A stretch of DNA of 64,000 nucleotides from Heterotrichella gracilis (taxonomy: Eukaryota; Sar; Xanthophyceae; Tribonematales; Xanthonemataceae): the NCBI GenBank assembly GCA_032358255.1, contig JAULBX010016637.1, forward strand, positions 186,001-250,000, given 5' to 3'. This document shows, in pieces, positions 53,101 to 63,971 of this stretch; positions within the stretch are counted from its first letter, which is position 1, and every line of letters starts with the position of its first letter. The translations under genes were made by a program, and so were the position numbers. A model generated the notes under the pieces. It was not told where the DNA came from. It saw nothing but the letters and a program-made list of their open reading frames with translations, and made no database searches.

Positions 53101-56100
53101 ACTCAAACATGATGGCAATTGAGCAGATTTGGCACTCCAAACATGATGGTAAATGATGAAGAACGAAGTGAATTCAATCACCTGCACCAGCGCCGCCACC
53201 ACTGCTGTGAGGCTCCACTGGTCCAAGCGCACCCCCTCGGCCAGCATTCGCTCAAGGATGGGGATAGCCATGACTGCGGAGGGGGGTTGGGACGGGTGGG
53301 TAGGTGATGGCAGGGGGTGATGGGGGGGTGTGTGGGGGGGTATTGGCGGCATGAGTACCGCGCACCCACACCGCTCTTGCCCACGGACGACGCATGCAGG
53401 CACCTTTGCATGCGACGTCTGTGGGCAAGACACATATGGATGAAGCAGACATATATGCGCACACACATGTGCCCCCAGTGCCTCAGCCCCTTGCGCCCCA
53501 TGCCCCACTACAACAGCACCACCTTCTGTAACCGACCCACAACGCGAAGCACCCCACCCCTCCCCACAACACCTGACACACACCCCGGCCTGGCCACCAC
53601 CCCGCACCTGACAGGCCGGCACCCCCCGCAACTGACGTGCCCCCTGAGCCAGGAAGCGTCTCCAACAAGTTGGCATAGCTGATGGGCTATCAGTGATGGC
53701 GTCTGGCCTCAGGCCCCTGTGCCCCATGTGGCGCTGCACCGGCACCACACCATGCACCCAACCTCCTATGCGCAACACCCCTGACGCCCCCATCCCCACC
53801 CCATAACGCCTGACACACCCCCGGCCTGGCCACCACCTCGCACCTGACAGGCCGGCGCTCCCCGCAACTGACGTGTTGCCCGAGCCAGGCAGCGTCTCCA
53901 ACAAATTGGCGTAGCTGATGGCGTCGGGCCTCAGGCCCCTGTGCTCCATGTGGCGCTGCACCAGCACTATCTCCTGCACCCGCCCCGCGGTGCGCAGCAC
54001 GCCCAGCAGCGCGTTGTAGTTTCCCAGGTTGAGGTCCTGGTTGTGGTCAAGGGCCCAGCGGTACACGCGCAGCGCGTGCTGCCAGTGCCCGCCCTGCGAC
54101 GGCACAAATGGGTGGTGTGCTACTCTGAAACAACATTATTGCAATTTATGATACCTCACGCACAGCGTGTGCTGCCAGTGGCCGCCCTGCGGTGGTCCGT
54201 GTGAAACGGCGTAATATTTAACACTATTAAACATATCAACAATGTTGAACTTTACACACGTAGGGCGTGCTGCCAATGGCCGGCCCAAGATGGCGCAATA
54301 GGAGCAGTGTATTATTTCTAACAAAATGTTATAATAGTTATTATAATTTCATGCAAAGACCACATCACAGCTCATGTCGTCTTCAGGTTTGTCCCTCTGT
54401 GAGACTGAGGAATAATTGCTCAGCACCCTTCCGGCCACGCTGCTCACAAGCCATGCACCATCACCTTTCTTACGCAAATAGTAGTCATCTTTTCCTCTAT
54501 TTTTCCACATGCCATGCATACCCACACCCACACGCACCGGCGCCAGCGCGGACCATATGGAGGAGTATGTGGCGTAGGTGGTGGCCTCACGGGAGGACAG
54601 GAACTCCCACAGCTGCCATGCCATCTTCCAGTCCCCGGAACTGCCTGCCGCGCTCATGAGCACGTTGTAGATGTAGGCATTGATGGGCACACCCTCGGCA
54701 AGCATCACAGAAAATGCCTGGGGAGGGGAGGTGAGGGGGGGGAGGGGGTCAGAATGCTGTGTTACCTTTTATCAATTCCGAAGGTTTTGAAGTAGTAGTT
54801 TTTCATTATAAAAGTCTGTCTCCTGCAGGGAGTTCATAAATAACCTGAAGTTTGGGAGGGATGGAGGGGGAAATCGGGTCGCAGTGTTGCTCAATGTGGT
54901 AAGCTTTCTTTTTTGGGTCATGAGCACGTTGTAGATGTAGGCATTGATGGGCACACCCGGGCATCACAGAAAATGCCTGGGGAGGGGAGGGGAGGCGGGG
55001 GAGGGGGTCAGAATGCTGTGTTACCTTTTATCACTTCCGAAGGTTTTGAAGTAGTAGTTTTTCATTATAAAGTGTCTCCTGCAGGGAGCTCGTAAATAAC
55101 CTGAAGTTTGGGAGGGATGGAGGGGGAAATCGGGTCGCAGTGTTGCTCAATGTGGTAAGCTTTCTTTTTNNNNNNNNNNNNNNNNNNNNNNNNNNNNNNN
55201 NNNNNNNNNNNNNNNNNNNNNNNNNNNNNNNNNNNNNNNNNNNNNNNNNNNNNNNNNNNNNNNNNNNNNTGGCAATTCTGAAGTGTAGTAGTGGTACATC
55301 ACAGGGGTGTGGAAACCATCATGTAGGGAAGGGATTAAGGGTTTAAATGCTACTCCGACTGTATTGCCCGTAAGCGTGTAACCAACCAATGTAGGGTCTA
55401 GGGTTACCAGTAGCACCATTGGCTATGTTTTTTGGATACTTAGCATTTTGCACAGGGTATTGTTTCCAGGGTTTGTTAGGGATTGAGGTTACCAGCAGCG
55501 CCACGTCCAAGCGCTTGTGCTCCCCAGCTCGCGCGATGAGCAGGGTGAAGCCGCTGGGGTGGCGGAAACCCTTAGCTAGGGCACGGTGCAGGGCCGCCTC
55601 GACGTCGGCCCTGCTCTTCTGTGCGAGTATCTCCCGGATGATGGGGGAAACCTGGTGGGGTGGGGATGAGTGGGGATGTGAGTGGGGATGGAGGTGGGCA
55701 TGGCCGTGGGGATGGGAATTTGGCACTGGTCTTGCATCCAGCGTTGGAAAATGAAGTTCCTGAGGACCACATCGATCCCCACTCTACCCTAATAGGGGCC
55801 ACCGGCCCTTTCTGCGAGCCCATGGTCTGGATGACCCCCAGGGGATCCGCCTGAACACTTCACATCCGCTGAGTGAAATTCTTTGGCATGTTCAGCAATT
55901 CCCCACTGTAAATCTGGTACTTTCAAGGAGGTTCCCCGAACCATTTGATCCCTAAACCTCACCCTGAAGGGAGCAACACGCCCCCTCTGCGATCCCATGG
56001 TCTGGATGACCCCCAGAGGGTCCGCCTTGTTCATGCTCTTGCGCTGCAGGGCCGCCTTTGACCTTGCCCTCCTTAGGGTGTTGGAGGTGGGCATGTTGAG

Positions 56101-57876
56101 CAGGTGCTTGAAATTGTTCAGGGACCGCTTGATCTGGTGCTGGGATAACTCTTGCCCTGCTGCCGCATGGGAGGAGACGGGTTGGCAGCGCAGGGTCTGG
56201 GTATTTGGGTATTGGGTTTGTGGTTTAGGGTTTTGGACTGGGTAGGGTTCCACCTGCTGCCGCACGAGGAGGAGGTGGGTTGGTGGTGTAGGGTTTGTGG
56301 TTTGTGATGGAGGGCCATGGGAGAAGTCTTTCCCTGCTGCAACATGGGAGGGTTTGTGGCCTAGGGCTCCGACATCCAAGTGCAACCTTCCGTACCGTGG
56401 GTGTGCGTGGGTGAATTGGTGTGGGTGTGCGTGGGTCCATATGAATCCTCGTGCATCCATGTAAGCGCCCACCCTGATGTGCAGGTGTGTGTGTGTGCAT
56501 GTGCCCTGCCTGCGTACTCCCACCCGGAATGGACCACTCCCTCACCTACCCCATGGGTGCCACCGCGAGGGCTGCACGCAAACCCTAAACCCTTACCAGG
56601 TATGAACCACTCCCTCAGCACCTCCCCGGGTGCCAGCGTGAGGTCAGGCAGGTAGGGCTGCGACTCATCCAGCAGCCGTCGGCTGCGCATCAGAGAAAGC
56701 TTCTTCCTCTGTGGGGAAAGGACAACACCATTTTAGGGTTTAGGGATCACATGTGGGGTTTAGGGCTGCGCCTCACCCAGCTGCCGCCAGCTGCGCATAT
56801 CTCTGCAGGTACTCACCAATACAGAAAATGGGATGATTAGGGTTCAGGGCTAAGGGTTTAGGGTTTAGCTGCGCCTCATCCAGCAGCATGTGGCCTGCCC
56901 AGGAACAGCTTTCCCTGCTGCGCAACGGCATTAAACGAGCTAGTGGTTTGCGCTGGCGTGTCGTCAAACGGTTTCTCTTTGTACGCACTGGTACAGGGTC
57001 TAGGGGTAGTGAATCCCCATATCGTATCGTTGTTTAGGGTTTCATGTCACAAGGTAATGCGCTCCGCACTTGCATGTTCCAGCTGCTGTTACAGGTAAAT
57101 GCACCGCATGCGTGTGAGCTTACCGCCTTGACCAAGCCCATTATTATCATCCTATGCCTGAACCCCATGGCTTTACCCACGCGTGCACACCCCACGTCAT
57201 GGGTTAGGGTTTAGGGTTTTCTCACCAGCACGTGCGGCGGCGTTGTGCTCTCCGACAGGGGCCCCAGGTGCTGCTCCAGGTAGGTGCACCATGTCCCCTT
57301 GGGCTTACCCCCCTTGTCAGGCTCCTGATCCACTCCATCCGCCTGATCCCCGTTTGGAATTTTACCCACGGGCGCGGCCTCATGAGTCGCACCATCGGCG
57401 CTCCTCACACTGGCCGGAACCCTCAACGGGGCACCCAGATCCTGCTGCAGGGCTTGGGCATCTCCAGGTGGGGTTTCTAGAGGTTTGTAGTAGCTGCTGA
57501 CTAGGTAGACGGTGTCATTGGAGTGCGATGCGCTTGCTGAGGAGAATGCCCTGGAGGCTGCTGCAGGCTGGTGGGGCGTGGTGGGTGGAAGTGGGTGCAC
57601 GTGGGTGGGTGCGCCAGTGCCGGTCGGTAGCCTGGGGCCAGGCTGGGTGGGGTTGTCGTGTGGGTGTGGGTGCGGGTGGGTGGTTGTCCTGGTGCTGGTG
57701 CTGGTGCTGGTGCTGGACAATAGCCTGGCAGCGCTGTGCTGAGCGGCTGACAGTTCACAGCCTGTGACGTCTGCTAGAAGCCTAGCTAGGCTGTGGCTCG
57801 AGAACCCAACCACGCACTGCCTGGCAGCGCCCTGGTTTGGTAGCAGACGCTGGTACAGCTGGTGTGGCCATCTCAT
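50146..57876 (-). CDS. PPR-SMR protein (organelle RNA/DNA-binding)
   Basis: Exons (minus): 57876-57226, 56708-56597, 56156-55963, 55850-55788, 55651-55493, 54717-54538, 54093-53844, 53273-53182, 52918-52791, 52514-52317, 52052-51905, 51618-51494, 51215-51099, 50795-50656, 50336-50146; 915 aa in one frame, with the N gap inside an intron. PPR proteins bind RNA in plastids or mitochondria. The start MRWPHQLYQRLLPNQ and the next ~50 residues look like an organelle targeting peptide, followed by a Thr/Ser/His/Pro-rich region. PPR repeats: EGVPINAYIYNVLMSAAGSS, LGNYNALLGVLRTAGR, GLRPDAISYANLLETL, VVAYTSLMTCYEKRHELEPV, SGVEPNEHSYR, VMVDAYMHVNKVDEALATYE. The C-terminal SMR domain has VDLHYLSPVTAHAVLLSFF (usual LHGLS is LHYLS), VIYIITGWGKRS and SPLRESVQELL. 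SMR domains can be nucleases. Exon 4 duplicates the end of exon 3. I cannot name an orthologue. Confidence 0.88.
52017..52284 (-). repeat. Three copies of the exon 11 acceptor edge in the PPR-SMR gene
   Basis: The start of exon 11 with its acceptor (52017-52068; forward GTGCATCAGCTCCAGC ... AAGGGGGTTT) recurs at about 52136-52183 and 52243-52284 in the upstream intron. The copies keep the GCATCAG and AAGGG(G)GTTT blocks but have small gaps. Confidence 0.75.
53587..53974 (-). repeat. Partial exon 7 duplication in the PPR-SMR gene
   Basis: Exon 7's 3' half with its donor (about 53823-53974) has a diverged copy at about 53587-53748, downstream in transcription. Forward strand landmarks shared by both: GGCCTGGCCACCACC, CACCTGACAGGCCGGC, GCGTCTCCAACAA, CTCAGGCCCCTGTG. 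The intact copy encodes HRGLRPDAISYANLLETLPG; the other copy no longer keeps this frame. Confidence 0.85.
54654..55169 (-). repeat. Direct duplication of ~260 bp abutting the assembly gap
   Basis: 54654-54917 and 54918-55169 are nearly identical (offset 264 bp). Each contains the 5' edge of PPR-SMR exon 6 (PINAYIYNVLM), the acceptor, and intron sequence ending in AAGCTTTCTTTTT. The second copy has lost about 10 bp at the exon edge and ends exactly at the N gap. Either a recent tandem repeat or an assembly artefact; near-identity in intron sequence points to very recent origin. Confidence 0.9.
55170..55269. other. Assembly gap (100 N)
   Basis: Exactly 100 N, the usual placeholder for a gap of unknown size. 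It lies in the intron between PPR-SMR exons 5 and 6, next to a tandem repeat that probably caused it. More repeat copies, or an exon, could be hidden. Confidence 0.99.
55788..56025 (-). repeat. Duplicated 21-codon coding segment (PPR-SMR exons 3 and 4)
   Basis: The last 63 nt of exon 3 (56025-55963) and the whole of exon 4 (55850-55788) encode ADPLGVIQTMGSQRGRVAPF and ADPLGVIQTMGSQKGPVAPI, each ending in Arg followed by a GT donor. Both are phase 0, so exon 4 can be included or skipped without a frame change. Confidence 0.88.
57201..57219. repeat. Interstitial telomere-like motif at a splice donor
   Basis: GGGTTAGGGTTTAGGGTTT on the plus strand, starting 6 nt inside the first intron of the PPR-SMR gene (minus strand reads GTGAGAAAACCCTAAACCCT). 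Confidence 0.85.
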
Positions 57877-58676
57877 CGCGCACCCATGCTCAATGGCGCA
57901 GGGGTCATACAAGGCTACACGGAGTTATTAGCTGAAAAAACACTGGTATGATGTGACGCCAATAGGAACGCAGCGCAAACGCAGGGAGCAAGCCTGAGGT
58001 GGGTCAATGCTAAAGCACGTTTATGCATGCATGCTAAGCTGCGCAGTCGTCGTCCCTTGTGTTGCTTCAAGCGTGATTATTGCTGACACCATGATTATTT
58101 GGCGTCTAGTTCGAATAAATTATGTGTTTGGGTTGCTAACTTGGCTGTCTTGATCGTCAATACAAGGTGGTTTGAGCTAGAGTTTAGACGGCTGCCGTCT
58201 CCACTGTGCCTGCCAAATTTTGCGCCGATAACGCATGCATAAGACACGAACTCCTTGGACAAGGCGACTGACAAACCACACGCCCTCCTTGTTGTCTTCT
58301 GATCTAATGGGCTGCCGTATTTTGAGTCAAAACATGCCAAGTTGACTGGTGTGACAAATTTGGGCACTTTTCAAGTGGGGCATGCCGCCCATGCCACAGT
58401 GGCCCGCAAGATCGTGGCGTTTCCTTCGAACAAGGTTAACGGGATACTAGTTGTGGGTTTTATAAGTACCATACGTTCCTTGAGGTTCAGTGGCCTAGAG
58501 CGTTCGTTTGCAAGAACTAGTTCATAATTGCTGTTTTGCGTGCAAACAGGCACACCAACGAAGGCCTGTTCTTGAAGCCGTGCCAGTTTACTTTCTAGTT
58601 GTTGCCCGAACAGGAAAAATTTGAATTCTCACATGCGTTTTTGGGTGCCCTTTGCCTAGAGCAGTGAAGCTGCAGC
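57877..58676. promoter_or_regulatory. Divergent promoter region PPR-SMR / ASCH gene
   Basis: 800 bp between the start codons of two divergent genes. No coding exon or clear motif recognised beyond a GCATGC-rich stretch near 58024-58034. Confidence 0.4.
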
Positions 58677-61498
58677 ATGGCACAACGGTCTGTTGCACAG
58701 CAGAGCACCACCGTCTGCTTGTCAATGCACCAGCCCTGGGCCAGTCTGCTGGTGTACGGCATAAAACGGATCGAGGGGAGGGGCTGGGACACCAACCACC
58801 GAGGGAACCTGTGGATACACGCAACCTCGCAGCAGCCCACAGACGAGGAGATACAGGTATGAAGCATTGTGATCTAGGCACCTTTTCTGACTTCACTGTC
58901 TTGGCTGGTCACCTCTGGCTTCCGTCTTGTTGAGGTCTTGGTTGGCTAAGTAAATACTCTTTTAGGCGAATGCATGAAAGCACCTTGAGTTCACTGTGCC
59001 TGTTAGGCCTATCAGGCAAGCTGAAGTGCCCTTCTGTGGGCACACACAGGAAGTTGAGGAGATGTATCGGCGGATTTACGAGCTTGAGGGCCGAGAGGTG
59101 GTCTTCCCTTCCGCATACCCCTCAGGAGTCCTGGTTGGGTGTGTGGATGTGGTGGAGTGCCTGCCAGTAAGTCACGTCAAACCACCTTGTACACTGAGAT
59201 TCAAGCAGTTTACAGTGCACTTTCAAACTGATGCAAGGTGCCACCAGCCTTACTAGCCATAGCCTTGTGAATAGGTGCTGTATTGAACCCACTGACACTT
59301 ACGTGCCCCTGTCATAACACATGATGTGTCAACATTGTACGACTGCCACCATTACCCATCACCACCAGTGTGATCTAACCGAACCATCATGGCTGCCCTG
59401 GCATCAATGCAAACCCTAAACCCTGCAGGCTGAAGTCATCGAGGCATGGGAGGGTCTCCCCGAGCCCATCAAGATGGAGGTGGGCAGCCCATTTGGGTTC
59501 CTGTGCGAGAACCCGCGCAGGCTGATCGTGCCTCAGCAGATGCGTGGGCGGCGCAAGCTGTGGAACATCACCAAGGCCGAGTGCGCAACCTTCACGCCCG
59601 CCCTGCGGCCACCTCCCGACCATGTGCCTTTTTCATGGGCGGACTTTCCGCCACCGGCGCCAAAGGACAGGTGGGTGTCAGTCAACAATTATTAAAAATA
59701 GCAGTAAACAAACGCAAGTATCTGACCAATAAAATTTTCATAGGGGAAAGTGATATTGTAACCTGAAGGAGCGTTGGTTAAGGAAGGGGGAGTTAGCAAA
59801 GAGCAGGGCGTTGCCCTCCTGTTCATGATGTCCCCTACCATTACAGGTGGGTGGCTCTGCCAGCGAGCAGGCGCAGCTTCCTGTTCCATGACTGGCAGCA
59901 CAATGGCAGGCCACTGATGGAGGACCGGCCTGGTGCCACGCCGAGCACAGCAGAGCGGAGTGCAGCAGCTAGTGCGACACAGGGGAGAGCATCAGCCAGC
60001 CCAGTGCGGCCGGCCAGTGGGGGCAAGCGTGCGCTGCCGGACCACCAGCAGCCGAATGGGGATGTGCCCATGTCTCCTTTGAAGCACCATCATGGGGGGC
60101 CAGAGGCACTGCATATAGATTGGACGAGGCAGGTGGAGGGTGCGGGATCCAGCGCAGAGCCACCAGAGTCCAAGCAGCCTTCTTTGGCCAAAGTGGTGCT
60201 AGCGGGAGCATCAGATGGTCATGATCGCTCGTCAGAAGCTCCAGACACCCTGGCTGCTCCCATTCCTATAAGCTCATCAGCAGCCAGAGGTTGGGATTCA
60301 GTCAAGTTGGATCAAGATGAATCAGCGGAATGCATGCATGAGGGTGTCTGGCATGGCTTTGGAGATCCTGCACCGCCAGGCCCCAGTCTGCTGGACCCCT
60401 TGTGCGGCAACGTGCAGGGGGGTGTTCATGTTAGCAGCGCTTCAGCAGACAGCAGCATAGCAGCCGGTGACAGTATGCCAAGCCAAGATGAAGAAGGCTG
60501 GACCCTGGTCAGCAGCTCCAAGAGGAAAGGCCGGCGGCGCCTGTACCCCTCACCTGCCACACCCCATGTGACAGCCGTTACCTTCTACCCGCAGCCAGAT
60601 GATGACCCTGACCCAGAGGCTGCGCAACACGTCAGCACTGCACCCGATGCCGATGCCGCAGTCCTGCACAGCGCCACCCACAGCCACACGCAGCCGGACT
60701 CTGACCTTGACCAGGGCGCTGCGACGCAGCCAAGCACTGCGCCTGGCCTCGGTGTGCATGCCCCGGCCCTGCACAGGCCCAACCACAGCCCCATACACAG
60801 CCCCAACCACAGCCTCACCCACAGCCCCTCCCAGGGTCTGAACAGCAAGGTGCATTTGTGTTGAGCAGGGCACAGGCGGCGCCAGCAGCGGCGAGGGCCA
60901 GGCAGAAACCCACCGCCAAGCAACCTGCAGTGGCGCCTGCTGACCGCGACCGGGATATGCCAGATGCGCCGCCGCCTGTGGCCCAGGGTGAGTGATGCAT
61001 TTATTAATTGGGCCTACGCACTCACCACCGCCGGCGCATGGTGGTACAGGGTTGCAGCAGTTGTTGCATGCTCCATGTGAATGGTCGCTTCTTTGGTCCA
61101 TAGTGCACATGGTTGCAATTGGGCATGCTTGCTGTGCATCTAGCCAATCTTGGTCTGTGAGCCGCGCATACTGGCCGGCCTTCCCTCGGACTTGCCCTGT
61201 GACACCCTGGTCCCTGCCCCTGCGCTGGACCTTTTTACCCAGTGCGGGCGCACGTTGGCGGGGGCAGGAACATCTCTAAACCCTAAACCATAAACCCTCG
61301 GTCCCTGCAGTTGACTACAGTGTGGACGCGGGTGCGCGGGGCAAACGCATCAAGGCTCTGCGCAAGAAGCTGCGCGAGATTGGTGTGATCAGGGAGAAGC
61401 AGGCGGGGGGTGCCTTGCTGGATGGGGCCGAGGAGGGCAAGGTGGGCAGGGAGGGAGAGTACAGACAGGAACTGGCAGCATTAGAGGCCATTGGGTGA
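58677..61498 (+). CDS. ASCH-domain protein, TRIP4 (ASC-1)-like, with a charged C-terminal helix
   Basis: Exons: 58677-58856, 59050-59166, 59429-59670, 59847 to about 60630 or beyond, a further exon ending at 60987, and 61311-61498. The N-terminal ~190 residues form an ASCH domain very like the C-terminal domain of TRIP4: CLSMHQPWASLLVYGIKRIE, GWDTNHRGNLWIHATSQQP, FPSAYPSGVLVGCVDVVECL, GSPFGFLCENPRRL, RRKLWNIT. ASCH domains bind nucleic acid; TRIP4 is a transcription coactivator and part of the ASCC complex. The TRIP4 zinc finger is absent. A long disordered region follows, with EEGWTLVSSSKRKGRRRLYP. The end is KRIKALRKKLREIGVIREKQ and EGEYRQELAALEAIG, a charged helix like the tails of PYM or eIF2A. 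The plain exon 4 frame stops at 60864; reaching the last exons needs a frame change. An intron 60631-60776 (GTCAGC...CACAG) would do this; a 26-nt intron at 60850 is too short. Confidence 0.8.
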
Positions 61499-63179
61499 CG
61501 GCGGGGGAACCAGCAAATGTGCTCCCAATGGTTGGTCGCCCTAGGGTAGTTCCCAACGTTCTGACATGAAATAGCCGGTATTTGGCTTGATGTCTCTCTG
61601 TTTTGTACTTATTTACATACATTTAGTTCTATGCGTCTTTATGCCAGCTAGATTGACAGTCAATCTTGCGCAGTTCGCGGCAGCAGTGTCATGACAGACC
61701 CTTTGGACCCCGCACATTGCGGCAATCTTAGTCGTAAGAGTGTCCCAGCATGGCACCCCTTGTTTTCGCAATATACGTGAGGGTGGTGCAGGGCGTTTCT
61801 GTATGTGAACACTCCATTGGTATCATCTAGTCGTCGAGTCTTTGGGAGTCCAAAGGAAATGCAACATTGACCTTGTATGAACAGACCCTACTGTTGCTAC
61901 CTTGTATGACAACGAAAAAGGAGGAGGAGAAAGAAGAAGAAGAAAAGCCTTGTAAAACCTTGTGATTTGTTGAATAATTGCCAGGCCTTTTTGCAAGGGG
62001 GAAGGGGCGTTCAAAACACGGGCCGGTCATGGATCTGGATCTGCTGTGGTTAGGGTTTAGGGTTTCTTGCTGACATGGAAGCTCGGTCGTCCAATCACCG
62101 CGCTGCCTCCCGTGCCCGCTGCGGCCATGTGTTTCGCCTTGTGTTTCACCTTCCGGCTGACGTGTTCCCCCTGCCAAAACGGTGCTGACGAGACAGCCGA
62201 GCACTACTTGTGTCGGCTCTTGTGACTAACCTGTCACGAAACCTCCTTGACGCCAATTGCCCAGGTAGCCCAGCCGCCCTCGCACTTCCGTGTGCCCATT
62301 CCCTGCTTCTGTCAGCTGGCGCAGCTCGGTGTGCTTCCCAGTACTCGGTCCTGCATCCGGCAGTTTTGAAACCCCGCCTAGTCGAAAGCCCTGGTGCTCG
62401 GAGGAGTCATACTCGCCAGCTCCCACTGACTCCTGTCGTGACCTGTCCAGGTAGGCTTGTGACTAGCTTTGGGCTGATTGCCTTACCTAAAAACTTGGTG
62501 CATTATCCCTGGCACACACGGTTGCAACACAAACGGTGGGTGGGGCCCCATGTGGGTTACTGTCGTGGCCCTCGATAGCTAGCGATTCCACGGCAGTCTG
62601 CCTTCGGTCTATTAGTTTGGTTACCAGCTAGTGCGTAATCGGTGTTAATAGTGTGTCTAGTGAAGTTTTCTATCGAAGTCAGCACCCCTGTCCCGTGCGA
62701 ACGATGCTGTCGTGTGTCATAGCAACCCCATCATCCATCGCATCATCCCGCACCGCCACTGTTGTTCCGTGACTGTGATAAGTGTCATGCGGCAGACGTT
62801 GCAAGAATACGCTAGTTGCGTGCTTTTGTGGGGTGGAAACCGGCAACAGGAGGCCGTACTCAAGCAGCTGTGTTCCACCGACAGTGTTTGAGCTGTCGTT
62901 GATTGATGGTGGATAAGGTGCTAGTTGCAGCTGCATTAAGCGTGGACGTTGCAGAAAAGCATCTACTGAATATCACACGGTGTTAGTGCATAGTGTAGTC
63001 TGGCGTCAATTGCCTACTGCCTTTGATGGGGCTCTCCCCACAGCTTCGGTCGGTGGGCAGTGACTAGGTTCAGTCATCAAACTCAGTCATGGCTTGTCAG
63101 TTTGTGGGTCTGAACAGCATGTGCTTGCTTTGGGCTCCTGTGGCTTGCCACCAAGTTCCTGTCTTTTTGGTGTTTGCAG
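61499..63179. other. Intergenic / 5' region of the right-edge gene
   Basis: About 1.7 kb. No recognised exon. A purine-rich run (about 61918-61947) and a TTTAGGG motif (62049-62065) occur. The right-edge gene enters through a splice acceptor at 63179, so its first exon and promoter probably lie here. Confidence 0.35.
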
Positions 63180-63971
63180 GTCTTTTCAGTTGCCCGTAGC
63201 AAAGCTGCTGCAGCTTTGCTGACGTATGTTGTGGTGGAGCCCCTAAGCCACGAACTGGATTCCAGCTCGTTTGAGCGAGGCAACAATACCTTTGACGACA
63301 TCATGTTGGAGTCCCTCCATCTCAACACGCAGCAGCTGCCGATGGCGCCACCAGGGCACCACCAGTTCCTCCTCTACCCTGGCCCACCGCAGTTCCACTT
63401 TGACACAATGCCAAGCGGTGCGCAGGACATGCTGAGCCACGTGCAGCCATCCAAGAGGCCGCGGATGTCTCCCCACGACCATCCCAACCTTCTGGACAAC
63501 GTCCTGCTCCCTGGGTCCGACGTGATGGTCTCAAGCGGCATGGGGATGGGCCACCAGGTACGCCGTTGCTTTTTAACTAGGGGTTAAAGAGCCACGGCAT
63601 TGCTCCTCCCGCTTGCAAGATCCTGCTGCAACCTGACGCCTGGGGTTGCTGCCGTGTAGATGGGGTCCAAGCTGCTGCCTATGGCGCCCCCTCCCCCAGT
63701 GCCCCCTGGACAGCGGTCTGGGCTCAAGCCTGCAGATAACCCCTCCCACACCGGCGCCCTGAAGAAGAACAGGCAGCTGTCTAGTGCCACGCTGAGCGCC
63801 CTGGAGTCCCTGCAGAAGCTGGCTGCCTCGCACAGCGACGACAACACCGCCTCTGAGTACGAGGAGGAGGAGGAGGAGGAGCGGTTTGACACCTTCCCCA
63901 CGCGAGTCCCCAAGGGGATCAGGAGCCAGCGCCAGCACACCAACAGCCCCAAGCTGTCCCACACCCCCAAG
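63180..63971 (+). CDS. Unrecognised protein, internal exons only, runs off the window
   Basis: Two exons, 63180-63557 (126 codons, after a TTTGCAG acceptor) and 63660-63971 (104 codons, ending at an AAG/GTGCGT donor), are in the same phase and open. The encoded piece is Met/Pro/Ser/His-rich, with LHLNTQQLPMAPPGHHQFLL, a possible nuclear signal SKRPRMSPHDH, LSSATLSALESLQKLAASHS, a run of seven Glu residues, and basic VPKGIRSQRQ. Composition suggests a nuclear regulatory protein, but no domain is visible in this part. Both ends are missing: the first exon lies upstream and the rest beyond 64000. Confidence 0.6.

Noticed and set aside
60850-60875. 26-nt intron in the ASCH gene (AAG/GTGCAT...CACAG)
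   Set aside because: Too short for spliceosomal removal; a longer intron upstream explains the frame change better.
63861-63882. GAG repeat as a microsatellite only
   Set aside because: It is in an open exon and encodes a Glu run; both descriptions apply, but coding is the better one.
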